This document shows, in pieces, positions 1 to 8,041 of a DNA stretch of 64,000 bases; the stretch's first letter is position 1, and each line of letters opens with the position of its first letter. Origin of the DNA: Flavobacterium endophyticum (GTDB lineage Bacteria; Bacteroidota; Bacteroidia; Flavobacteriales; Flavobacteriaceae); the NCBI RefSeq assembly GCF_003634455.1, contig NZ_RBLC01000001.1:1623927-1687926 (forward strand). Direction: 5' to 3'. The notes under the pieces were generated by a model. The model saw only the letters and a program-made list of their open reading frames with translations. It searched no databases and was not told the DNA's origin. Both the position numbers and the translations under genes were made by a program.

Positions 1-1307
1 TTTAGGAAAAGTCCTGTTATGATTGTGGAAAGGATATCAGCAATTGGAAAAGCAACCCATACGCCAAAAATACCCAAAAATGTCGGCAAGATAAGCACCA
101 GTGGAATTAAGAAAAAGCCTTGTTTGGTTAAAGTCAGGAATAATGCTTTCTTGGCTTTTCCGGCGGCTTGGAAATAGGCTGCCCCGATTAATTGTACGGC
201 AATAATGGGTGAAGCCGCAAAAACCCATCGCAAAGCATTTGGAGTTTCTGCAATTACGTTAGTATCTGTCGTGAAAACAGCAACAATTGATTTAGCAAAG
301 AATAAGATAATCACAAAAATCAAGATGGCCAAAAATCCAGCATATTTTATAGAAGTCAAAATGGTTTCTTTGACGCGATTGTAATTTTCAGCACCGTAAT
401 TATATCCTGCGATAGGCAAAAAAGCTTGCGTGATTCCCAAAACAGGAAATAAGGCAAACATCAGCATACGGCTGATGATTCCATAAACGGTTACAGAATG
501 TTCGCCACCATAGGTATATAATGTATGGTTTAAGATGATAGCCAAAATACTGACGACTCCTTGTCTTGAAAAAGTCACGAAGCTCAAGGAAGTGATTTCT
601 CGGATGATTTTTTTGTCAAATCTAAAATGATGAAAGTGCAGTTTCATTTCACTTTTGGAAACAAAAAACCATAACACAAACAAAAAACAGCTGGTATAGG
701 AAATAAGAGTTGCCATGGCGGCACCAAAGATTCCCATATCTAAAAATTTAATAAAAAGAATATCGAGAAGTATGTTTACAAAGGCAGGAATAATCATCGA
801 TACCATGGCAAATTTTGGCTTTCCTTCGGCTCGAATGACATTATTTCCCATCATGCAGAGCGCTAAAAAAGGGACTCCAATTAATACAGGAAAAAAGAAC
901 TCTTTTGCTGGTTCCATGATGTTTCCGTTGGCTCCGAAAAGCAACAGCATTTCTTCACTGAAAAATAATCCGAGAAACACGAAAATAGAAGAAAGGCAGA
1001 AAGTCATCATGACCTGATTCGCAAAAACGGTAATGGCTTTTTCTTTATTGCCAGAACCCAATGCTCGCGAAAGCACCGAACCGCCGCCAACACCTATTGC
1101 CATTCCTAAAGAAGAAATCAAAAAGGTTATCGGAAGAACAACTGTCACAGCAGCAATCGCTAAAGAACCGACCCATTGGCCGACAAAAATGGTATCCACC
1201 AAAATATTGACCGACATAAACAAAATTCCGACCGAAGAAGGAATGGCTTGCTTGATCAGCAGTTTTTTGATGTCCTGCGTTCCTAATTCTTCTGAGGTGA
1301 CGGCCAT
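1..1307 (-). CDS. MATE family efflux transporter (3' end cut by window edge)
   Basis: Reading the minus strand from the ATG at 1307 gives about 435 residues, open to the left edge. The product is very hydrophobic, with about a dozen membrane segments in the two-bundle MATE layout. It has the family-like opening (DTIFVGQWVG after the first helix) and a mid-protein repeat of the same pattern. MATE proteins export cationic drugs or metabolites using Na+ or H+ gradients in the inner membrane. The ATG lies one base after the hemH stop, so the two are probably translationally coupled. The natural substrate cannot be read from sequence. Most of the gene is present; only the last few residues are missing. 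Confidence 0.88.
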   Translation of the reverse strand, partial: MAVTSEELGTQDIKKLLIKQAIPSSVGILFMSVNILVDTIFVGQWVGSLAIAAVTVVLPITFLISSLGMAIGVGGGSVLSRALGSGNKEKAITVFANQVMMTFCLSSIFVFLGLFFSEEMLLLFGANGNIMEPAKEFFFPVLIGVPFLALCMMGNNVIRAEGKPKFAMVSMIIPAFVNILLDILFIKFLDMGIFGAAMATLISYTSCFLFVLWFFVSKSEMKLHFHHFRFDKKIIREITSLSFVTFSRQGVVSILAIILNHTLYTYGGEHSVTVYGIISRMLMFALFPVLGITQAFLPIAGYNYGAENYNRVKETILTSIKYAGFLAILIFVIILFFAKSIVAVFTTDTNVIAETPNALRWVFAASPIIAVQLIGAAYFQAAGKAKKALFLTLTKQGFFLIPLVLILPTFLGIFGVWVAFPIADILSTIITGLFL

Positions 1308-1308
1308 A

Positions 1309-2340
1309 TCAGATGGCTAGTTTTTCGGCAAACGCCCATTCTTTAATCCAATTGGTCACGGTTTCGACCCAGCTATCGTTATCGTTTAAGCACGGAATTG
1401 CCAAAAATTCTTGGCCTCCATTTTCTACGAAATCTTCTTTAGCACGCATGGCGATTTCTTCTAAAGTTTCAAGGCAATCGGTTACAAAAGCAGGTGTTAC
1501 TACGGCGATTTTTTTGATTCCTTTTGCCGGCATATTGTTGATTTCGATATCAGTATAAGGCTCCAGCCATTTGTCACCAGCAAGCCTAGATTGGAACGTC
1601 TGGCAGTATTTTTCTTTTGGAATGTTTAGTTGTTCGACCACAAGTCTTGTAGTTTCATAACATTGGTGGCGGTAGCAAAACGCATGCGCTGCCGATGGAG
1701 TCGAACAGCAAGAACCGTCTATTTTACAGTGTGATTTTGTTACATCTGTTTTTCTGATGTGACGCTCTGGTATTCCATGGTAGGAGAAAACGAGCTGATC
1801 ATAATCAAATCCTTCCAAATGTTTTTTCATTAAGTCTGCTAGATTTTTGATATAGTCTGGTTTATTATAAAATGCTGGAACATCAGTAAATTTCATGTGA
1901 GGAAATTTCTTCTTCCTGATTTCTTCTGCCAAAACTAGAATTGTCAATGTTGAAGCCATCGCATATTGCGGATACAAAGGGAAAAGCAATACTTCGGTAA
2001 CACCTTGTTCATGCAATTCTTGAAGTCCTTTTTCAATTGTCATTTCGCCATAACGCATCGCCAAAGCGACAGGAATTTCGGTTTTTGCTTGTACTTTTCT
2101 GTGCATCCTTTCAGAAAGAACCATTAAAGGAGAACCTTCCTTCCACCAGATTTTTTTATAAGCATGAGCCGATTCTTCAGGACGTTTTCTCAAGATAATG
2201 CCTCGAACTAATAAGGCTCTTAAAAGAAATGGTACGTCGATAACGTACTTGTCCATTAAAAATTCATCAAGATATGGTTTTACGTCTTTGGGCTCAGGAC
2301 TTTTGGGAGAGCCAAGGTTTACTAATAATACGCCTTTCAT
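1309..2340 (-). CDS. hemH: Ferrochelatase
   Basis: 343 residues. It inserts Fe2+ into protoporphyrin IX, the last step of protoheme synthesis. The family signature is clear: the active-site His is in SYHGIPERH (His188), and the conserved TFQSRLAGDKWLEPYTD and DCLETLEEI segments follow. Compared with the E. coli enzyme there is an insertion at about residues 203-228 carrying five Cys (205, 211, 212, 222, 227), which could hold a [2Fe-2S] cluster as in some other bacterial ferrochelatases; that part is inference. It lies in a minus-strand unit with the MATE exporter, divergent from the other hem genes. A 33-bp palindrome sits 21 bases before the start codon. Confidence 0.96.
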   Translation of the reverse strand: MKGVLLVNLGSPKSPEPKDVKPYLDEFLMDKYVIDVPFLLRALLVRGIILRKRPEESAHAYKKIWWKEGSPLMVLSERMHRKVQAKTEIPVALAMRYGEMTIEKGLQELHEQGVTEVLLFPLYPQYAMASTLTILVLAEEIRKKKFPHMKFTDVPAFYNKPDYIKNLADLMKKHLEGFDYDQLVFSYHGIPERHIRKTDVTKSHCKIDGSCCSTPSAAHAFCYRHQCYETTRLVVEQLNIPKEKYCQTFQSRLAGDKWLEPYTDIEINNMPAKGIKKIAVVTPAFVTDCLETLEEIAMRAKEDFVENGGQEFLAIPCLNDNDSWVETVTNWIKEWAFAEKLAI

Positions 2341-2360
2341 CTAATTTGTTTTTTTTTCCT

Positions 2361-2393
2361 AACCCTGTCAGAGTTTCAAACTCTGGCAGGGTT
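2361..2393. repeat. 33-bp intergenic palindrome, copy 1
   Basis: Two 16-base arms (2361-2376 and 2378-2393) around a single C, with one mismatch. It starts AACCCTGTCAGAGTTT and ends AAACTCTGGCAGGGTT. Three related palindromes occur at 10011, 29234 and 52098. There is no T-run on the minus strand after the stem, so it is not a classical terminator for the AraC gene upstream; it lies in the leader of hemH. Confidence 0.8.
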
Positions 2394-2488
2394 ACTATTT
2401 AAAATTTTATTTGTAAAAGTAATCTCCGTTATAAATTATACAGACTGGATTAACTATTTTTTATTGATTGTTTAATGTGCAAAATTGA

Positions 2489-3361
2489 TTAGCTGGTTAC
2501 TGCAATCGACATCAGGTATTTTTTCGGTGTTGTGCCAAATTTTTTCTTGAACGCCGCGATAAAGTGGCTGGCTGTGCTATAGCCTATTTTGAGCCCGACT
2601 TCATTGACATTATAAGAACCGCTGTCTAATAATTTTCTAGCAAATTCCATTTTGTAATCAAAAAGAAAACTATAAACACTGTCGCCATAAATCTGCTTGA
2701 AGCCCATTTTCAGTTTTTTCAGATTGATGCCCACTTGGTCGGCCAGTTCTTGCAATCCTGGAGGCTCGGCCATGTTGGCAATAACAATATCTTTAGCCTT
2801 TCTGATTTTGAGTACATTGTCTTCATCTACCAAAAACGGACATTGTTCTGCATTTGGATCTTCACTTCGATTGAAATAAAGGCTCAACAATTCATATGCT
2901 TTTCCTTTAAAATAAAGATTTTTAATCGACGGATGTAGGTTGAAATTGAAAAGCTGATTCAATACAATCGACATCGACGGACTAATCGGTTCGTCTTTAT
3001 AATATTTTTTGTCTTTGTTTTCCTCACTCAAAAAAGGAATATAATCCGCTTCTGAAGAAAACAATCCGTGGAATTTTTTAATAGAAATCAATACAGAAAT
3101 TACCCAAGAATGTGGCGCTATTTCCAAATGCACTGGAAGCTCTTTTTGCGGGTTATACAGAAAAAGAGAAAGGTCTTCTTTTAGGTCGAGAGCATAGCGT
3201 CCTTGGTTGAAAATAAACTTCGCCCGGCCTTTTATGCCAAAGTGAAACTGAATCAGATCCACGTTAACTTCGCGCTCAAAATGGGAAGTTTCATCGCTGT
3301 CATTTTGAAATCGGATGATGATAAAATCGTCTTCAATCTTGATCTCTTCGGGTGAACTCAT
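2489..3361 (-). CDS. AraC family transcriptional regulator
   Basis: 290 residues from the chosen ATG at 3361. The C-terminal third is a double helix-turn-helix AraC domain: the LQELADQVGINLKKLKMGFKQIYG segment spans the first, and VNEVGLKIGYSTASHFIAAFKKKFGTTPKKY is the second and its signature. The N-terminal part is a probable effector domain of unknown ligand. An ATG at 3439 would add 26 residues, but the open frame there crosses a 17-bp perfect palindrome that looks like an operator, so the shorter form is preferred. It lies between hemH and the divergent hemA run, making heme or iron control likely but unproven; the layout resembles PchR-like iron regulators. Confidence 0.88.
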   Translation of the reverse strand: MSSPEEIKIEDDFIIIRFQNDSDETSHFEREVNVDLIQFHFGIKGRAKFIFNQGRYALDLKEDLSLFLYNPQKELPVHLEIAPHSWVISVLISIKKFHGLFSSEADYIPFLSEENKDKKYYKDEPISPSMSIVLNQLFNFNLHPSIKNLYFKGKAYELLSLYFNRSEDPNAEQCPFLVDEDNVLKIRKAKDIVIANMAEPPGLQELADQVGINLKKLKMGFKQIYGDSVYSFLFDYKMEFARKLLDSGSYNVNEVGLKIGYSTASHFIAAFKKKFGTTPKKYLMSIAVTS

Positions 3362-3407
3362 AGCGGTATTTTTTTTCTCGTAAATTTGAAAAGCAGAAAG
3401 ATTTTTA

Positions 3408-3424
3408 TTTAGAATGGTTCTAAA
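3408..3424. promoter_or_regulatory. Candidate metal-regulator (Fur/DtxR-type) operator
   Basis: Perfect inverted repeat TTTAGAA-TGG-TTCTAAA in the leader of the AraC regulator, 47 bases before its ATG. The half-site TTTAGA is shared with sites at the TonB receptor/mntH divergence (33718) and before feoA (39007). Binding protein is inferred, not shown. Confidence 0.45.
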
Positions 3425-3556
3425 CAAAAAAGCTGTCAAATGCTGATTTCACTGCAAATTTAAAGTTTTTCTAATTTATAATGGCTAAAATTATCAAAAT
3501 ATCTCACAGCGACATAAATAGTACTTTCAGCGTTACTTTTATAAAATGTATAAGTA

Positions 3557-3564
3557 TAATTTTG
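3557..3564 (+). promoter_or_regulatory. Promoter -7 element of the hemA operon
   Basis: TAATTTTG matches the Bacteroidota TAnnTTTG core. It lies 69 bases before the hemA ATG. I see no good TTTG at -33, so the call rests on the -7 box and on position. Confidence 0.45.
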
Positions 3565-3632
3565 TGGTGTTCGAATGAAAATCCATTTTGTGATTTTTGC
3601 TTCGTTTCAAAAAGATATTTTAAGGTAACACT

Positions 3633-4892
3633 ATGAATAAAAATAACTTGTCAAAGCATCACTACTTCTATGCGGTTGGATTGAGTTACAAGAAGGCGGA
3701 TGCAGAGATTAGAGGGAAATTCAGTTTAGGAAATGAAGCTAAATCCGCAGTTTTGCAACAGGCAAAAGAAGATGGGATCGGCAGTTTGATTGTTACTTCC
3801 ACATGCAACAGAACCGAAATCTATGGTTTTGCAGAGCATCCGTTTCAGTTGATCAAATTGCTTTGCAATAATAGCCAAGGAACGGTAGAAGAATTCCAAA
3901 ATGTAGGCTTCGTATATAAAAATCAGGAAGCGATAAATCATATTTTCAGAGTAGGAACCGGATTGGACAGCCAAATTTTGGGTGATTTTGAAATCATCAG
4001 CCAGATAAAGACAAGTTTTTCTGAAGCAAAGTCACAAGGCTTGGCTAATGCTTTTATGGAAAGATTGGTGAATTCGGTCATCCAGACTAGCAAAAAAATC
4101 AAAAATGAAACCGAATTAAGCTCTGGAGCAACTTCTGTTTCCTTTGCTTCGGTTCAATATATAATGAATAATATTGCTGATATCAGCACTAAAAACATCC
4201 TGCTTTTCGGAACAGGAAAAATAGGGAGAAATACTTGCGAAAATTTAGTAAAACACACCAAAAACGACCATATCACTCTTATAAACAGGACAAAAGATAA
4301 GGCAGAAAAAATTGCTGGAAAATTCAACCTGATTGTAAAAGACTATGATTTGCTGCCGTTGGAAATTCCAAAAGCAGATGTGTTAGTGGTAGCAACAGGA
4401 GCAAGCAATCCTACGATTGATGAAGCCATTTTAGATATAAATAAGCCACTTTTGATTTTGGATTTGTCCATCCCAAAAAATGTCCATGACAATGTCAAAA
4501 GCATTCCAGGCGTAACAGTTGTTCATTTAGATGACTTGTCTAAGATTACGGATGTTACGTTAGAAAACAGGAAAAAACACATCCCTCAGGCCGAAGCGAT
4601 TATTGAAGAAATGATGGAAGAATTTACGACATGGGTAAATGGCAGAAAATTTGCGCCTACGATTCATGCGCTAAAAGAAAAACTGAATTCTATTAAAGAT
4701 ACAGAATTGAGCTTCCAGCGAAAAAAAATCAGTAATTTTGATGAAGAACAAGCTGAAATCATCAGCAAAAGAATCATCCAAAAAATAACGACGCATTTTG
4801 CCAATCATCTAAAAGACAATGATACTATGGTAGATGAAAGCATCGAATGGATTGAAAAAGTTTTTCAGATTGAAGCTTCAAAAAATGAATAA
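3633..4892 (+). CDS. hemA: Glutamyl-tRNA reductase
   Basis: 419 residues. It reduces glutamyl-tRNA(Glu) to glutamate-1-semialdehyde with NADPH, the first committed step of the C5 route to heme. The catalytic Cys58 is in TSTCNRTEIY, the NADPH-binding GTGKIG is at about 193-198, and the C-terminal dimerisation helices end near residue 410. Length is normal. It opens the plus-strand hem run; its stop overlaps the hemC start by eight bases, so the two are co-translated. The partner aminotransferase gene hemL is not in the window. Confidence 0.97.
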   Translation: MNKNNLSKHHYFYAVGLSYKKADAEIRGKFSLGNEAKSAVLQQAKEDGIGSLIVTSTCNRTEIYGFAEHPFQLIKLLCNNSQGTVEEFQNVGFVYKNQEAINHIFRVGTGLDSQILGDFEIISQIKTSFSEAKSQGLANAFMERLVNSVIQTSKKIKNETELSSGATSVSFASVQYIMNNIADISTKNILLFGTGKIGRNTCENLVKHTKNDHITLINRTKDKAEKIAGKFNLIVKDYDLLPLEIPKADVLVVATGASNPTIDEAILDINKPLLILDLSIPKNVHDNVKSIPGVTVVHLDDLSKITDVTLENRKKHIPQAEAIIEEMMEEFTTWVNGRKFAPTIHALKEKLNSIKDTELSFQRKKISNFDEEQAEIISKRIIQKITTHFANHLKDNDTMVDESIEWIEKVFQIEASKNE

Positions 4893-5802
4893 AACGATCC
4901 GAATAGGAACCCGCGACAGCCAATTAGCACTTTGGCAAGCTCATACAGTTGAAAAAAAACTTAACGATTTAGGGTATAAAACAGAAATTGTTGCCGTGAA
5001 ATCTACTGGCGATGTTATTCTTGACATCCCACTTTACGAATTCGGAATTACAGGAATTTTCACGAAAACCCTTGATATGGCCATGATTAAAGGCGAAGTA
5101 GATATTGCTGTGCATTCTTTAAAAGATGTCCCGACGGCTTTACCAAAAGGTATTGTCCAGACCGCAGTCTTAAAAAGAGCCAATCATCAAGATATTTTAG
5201 TACACAAAGGCAATTTAGATTTCCTGCATTCCAACGGAACTGTTGCTACAGGAAGCTTGCGTCGCCAGGCACAATGGCTGCACCGCTACCCAAACCATCA
5301 GGTGGTCGATTTGCGTGGTAATGTCAATACGAGGTTGCAGAAATTAAAAGATAATGACTGGAATGGAGCTGTTTTTGCCAAAGCCGGTTTAGAAAGAATC
5401 GAACTTTTGCCAGAAAATCATACCGTCCTTGATTGGATGATTCCTGCTCCAGCACAAGGCGCGATGGTTATCGTTGCGATGGACAATGATGATTTCTGCA
5501 AAGAAGCAACAGCAAAATTGAACCATTTCGAGAGCGAAATATGTACGCATATCGAGCGTCAGTTTTTGAAAACGCTGGAAGGCGGCTGTACGGCGCCAAT
5601 TGGAGCTTATGCAGAAGTAATCGACAACAAAATCCGTTTTGAAGGCGTACTTTTTTCAATAGATGGAAAAGAAAAAATCGAAATAGAAAAAACAGTAGAA
5701 GTAACGCACTATAAAAACTTTGGACAAGAAGCAGCACTTGAAATTCTAGTGAATGGTGGTCAAGAACTGATGGAAATAATCAAGAGAGACCTAAAGAAAT
5801 AG
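4885..5802 (+). CDS. hemC: Hydroxymethylbilane synthase (porphobilinogen deaminase)
   Basis: 305 residues from the ATG at 4885; a frame extending upstream to 4834 only adds hemA sequence. It polymerises four porphobilinogens to hydroxymethylbilane in the cytosol. Visible features are the opening RIGTRDSQLALWQA, catalytic Asp81 in HSLKDVPT, the Arg-rich TGSLRRQAQ and DLRGNVNTR loops that bind the chain, and Cys235 in LEGGCTAPIGAY, which carries the dipyrromethane cofactor. It overlaps hemA by eight bases and is followed by hemD after 24 bases. Confidence 0.97.
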   Translation: MNKTIRIGTRDSQLALWQAHTVEKKLNDLGYKTEIVAVKSTGDVILDIPLYEFGITGIFTKTLDMAMIKGEVDIAVHSLKDVPTALPKGIVQTAVLKRANHQDILVHKGNLDFLHSNGTVATGSLRRQAQWLHRYPNHQVVDLRGNVNTRLQKLKDNDWNGAVFAKAGLERIELLPENHTVLDWMIPAPAQGAMVIVAMDNDDFCKEATAKLNHFESEICTHIERQFLKTLEGGCTAPIGAYAEVIDNKIRFEGVLFSIDGKEKIEIEKTVEVTHYKNFGQEAALEILVNGGQELMEIIKRDLKK

Positions 5803-5826
5803 TCTTTTCTTTAAAACGTCAGTACG

Positions 5827-6501
5827 ATGCCTGAACCAATTCGAATTTTATCCACTAAAAAATTACTTCCCAACCAGAAGCAGTTTTTGCTGAATGCCAA
5901 TTTCTCTGTCATCGAAGCCGATTTTATTGAAATTGTAAGGAAAGATTTTGAACTGGAAGGTTCTTTTGAAAACATGATTTTTACGAGCCAAAATGCCGTA
6001 AAAAGTTTTCTAAAAAATGAAAAAGCAAAAGGCCTGAAAGATAAAAAAGTCTTTTGTGTCGGGATAAAAACCAGAACGTTATTAGAAGAAAACGGCTATA
6101 AAGTTGCAGTTTCAAGAGAATATGCTTCGGAATTATCAGAAGTCATCGTACATGATTTTCAAAAAGAAAGTTTTGTTTTTTTCTCTGGAAATCTAAGACG
6201 AGAAACATTGCCAGAAACCTTAAAGAAATCCGATATAGTTCTTCAAGAAATCGAAGTATATGAAACAAAATTGACGCCACAAAAAATAAATTCACCAGCA
6301 GACGCATTACTTTTTTTTAGCCCGTCAGGAGTCCAAAGCTATTTAAAAGACAATAAAATTGAAAACCAAAACTGCTTCTGTATCGGAACGACAACAGCAG
6401 CAGCTTTAGAAAAAATAACTGACAAAATAATAATCGCAAAACAGCAGACCGTTGAGAATGTGATTATTCAAGCCATAAATTATTATAACAAAAAGCTTTA
6501 G
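5827..6501 (+). CDS. hemD: Uroporphyrinogen-III synthase
   Basis: 224 residues. It closes hydroxymethylbilane with inversion of ring D to give uroporphyrinogen III. The family is poorly conserved, but the two-lobed pattern is visible: MIFTSQNAVKSFL in the first lobe, LLFFSPSGVQSYL in the second, and CIGTTTAAALEK near the C-terminus. Position directly between hemC and hemE supports the call strongly. Confidence 0.93.
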   Translation: MPEPIRILSTKKLLPNQKQFLLNANFSVIEADFIEIVRKDFELEGSFENMIFTSQNAVKSFLKNEKAKGLKDKKVFCVGIKTRTLLEENGYKVAVSREYASELSEVIVHDFQKESFVFFSGNLRRETLPETLKKSDIVLQEIEVYETKLTPQKINSPADALLFFSPSGVQSYLKDNKIENQNCFCIGTTTAAALEKITDKIIIAKQQTVENVIIQAINYYNKKL

Positions 6502-6569
6502 GCATTACGCCTTAAGCAAAATTTAAGTCATAAATGAAAGCTTAAAGCCTAGAGCTTATAGCCTAAAGT
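6494..6569 (+). repeat. Imperfect hairpin/short repeats between hemD and hemE
   Basis: The hemD tail and the 76-base spacer contain several versions of an GCTTTAGGC / GCCTTAAGC / GCTTAAAGCC / GCCTAAAG motif in both orientations. The outer pair CTTTAGGC (6496-6503) and GCCTAAAG (6561-6568) are exact complements. The transcript could fold here, but no T-run follows, so it is not a plain terminator. Confidence 0.45.
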
Positions 6570-6577
6570 AAATAAAA

Positions 6578-7600
6578 ATGATAAAAAACGACCTTTTCCT
6601 AAGAGCCCTAAATAAAGAAACTGTAGAACGTCCGCCAGTTTGGATGATGCGTCAGGCCGGAAGATATTTACCGGAATTTATTGCATTGCGTGATAAATAT
6701 GATTTCTTTACGCGTTGCCAGACACCAGAATTAGCAGCAGAAATCACAGTACAGCCCATTCGAAGAATTGCACCTGATGCCGCGATTTTGTTTTCTGATA
6801 TTTTGGTAGTGCCGCAGGCAATGGGAATCGAAGTCTTGATGAAAGAAAGTGTCGGTCCGTTTTTACCGAATCCGATTAGAACGCCTCAAGATGTAGAAAA
6901 AGTAATTGTCCCGAACATTCATGAAACCTTGGGTTATGTGATGGATGCTATTAAGCTGACGAAAGAAATGCTGAATGATGAGGTTCCGTTGATTGGATTC
7001 GCGGGTTCTCCATGGACGATTTTTTGTTATGCCGTGGAAGGAAAAGGATCTAAAAGTTTTGATACTGCCAAAGGATTTTGCTTCACGCATCCAGAAGCAG
7101 CTCATGTTTTATTGCAGAAAATTACCGATACGACCATTGCTTATCTGAAAGAAAAAGTAAAAGCAGGTGTGAATGCAGTTCAGGTTTTTGATAGTTGGGG
7201 AGGAATGCTTTCGCCAGTCGATTACCAAGAATTCTCATGGAAATACATCAATCAGATTGTAGAAGCATTGGCTCCAGAAACGCATGTTATCGTGTTCGGG
7301 AAAGGCTGTTGGTTTGCCCTAAATGAAATGGGAAAAAGCAAGGCATCGGCTTTAGGTGTAGATTGGACGTGTTCGCCAAGAAACGCCAGATATTTGTCAG
7401 GAGGAGACATTACGTTGCAAGGAAACTTTGACCCGTCAAGACTGCTTTCACCGATTCCGACCATCAAAAAAATGGTTACAGAAATGATCAATGAGTTTGG
7501 CAAGGACAAATTTATTGCCAATCTTGGCCATGGAATTTTACCAAATATTCCTGTCGACCATGCGAAAGCATTTGTAGATGCCGTGAAAGAATATAAATAG
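6578..7600 (+). CDS. hemE: Uroporphyrinogen decarboxylase
   Basis: 340 residues, normal length. It removes the four acetate carboxyls of uroporphyrinogen III to give coproporphyrinogen III, without a cofactor. The N-terminal signature [16 protein letters not shown] (about 19-32) carries the substrate-binding arginines; the [26 protein letters not shown] and [11 protein letters not shown] blocks follow, and the end [11 protein letters not shown] is typical. It sits in the middle of the plus-strand hem run. Confidence 0.97.
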   Translation: MIKNDLFLRALNKETVERPPVWMMRQAGRYLPEFIALRDKYDFFTRCQTPELAAEITVQPIRRIAPDAAILFSDILVVPQAMGIEVLMKESVGPFLPNPIRTPQDVEKVIVPNIHETLGYVMDAIKLTKEMLNDEVPLIGFAGSPWTIFCYAVEGKGSKSFDTAKGFCFTHPEAAHVLLQKITDTTIAYLKEKVKAGVNAVQVFDSWGGMLSPVDYQEFSWKYINQIVEALAPETHVIVFGKGCWFALNEMGKSKASALGVDWTCSPRNARYLSGGDITLQGNFDPSRLLSPIPTIKKMVTEMINEFGKDKFIANLGHGILPNIPVDHAKAFVDAVKEYK

Positions 7601-7660
7601 ATTTCAGGTTGCAGATTTCAGGCCGAAATCAAAAATCAAAAATCTAAAAATCAAGATAAA

Positions 7661-8035
7661 ATGCTGACCAAAGGATTACGAGACGAAGAAAATGAAAGAA
7701 TCAACACAATTCTAAAACAGTTGATTTCCTTGACCTACATTCCCGAAAATTGGAATTTAGATGAATTGGATAATCAATTAAAGCACTTAGCACTGACTTT
7801 TGAAAGTATTTCAAGTTTTTCTTCTGACGAATTGATTCAGCATTTGGAAAAATTTCACTTTGATTGGATAAACGCAGAACAATTTGCAGATTTTTTGGTA
7901 CTGCTTTCGGCAAAATCTGATGAATCAAAAATAGGATTAAAAGAAAAAGCAGTTGCTGTTTACGAATACATCCAAAAAGAAAGCAAGACGTTTTCTTTTG
8001 ATATTTTCAATAAGATTACTGCCGCAAAAGCATAA
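7661..8035 (+). CDS. Conserved-looking small protein in the heme operon, function unknown
   Basis: 124 residues, no signal peptide, no membrane segment, no Cys and no motif I recognise. It is acidic and predicted mostly helical (long Leu/Glu/Lys-rich stretches such as DELDNQLKHLALTFESI). It begins 60 bases after hemE and ends six bases before the hemF ATG, so it is probably translated together with hemF. This placement suggests a role beside coproporphyrinogen oxidation, for example as a chaperone or partner, but no biochemical role can be read from the sequence. Confidence 0.8.
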   Translation: MLTKGLRDEENERINTILKQLISLTYIPENWNLDELDNQLKHLALTFESISSFSSDELIQHLEKFHFDWINAEQFADFLVLLSAKSDESKIGLKEKAVAVYEYIQKESKTFSFDIFNKITAAKA

Positions 8036-8041
8036 ATTATA

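Noticed and set aside
715..1320. Plus-strand open frames opposite the left end
   Set aside because: They are shadows of the MATE transporter on the minus strand, which gives a continuous membrane protein.
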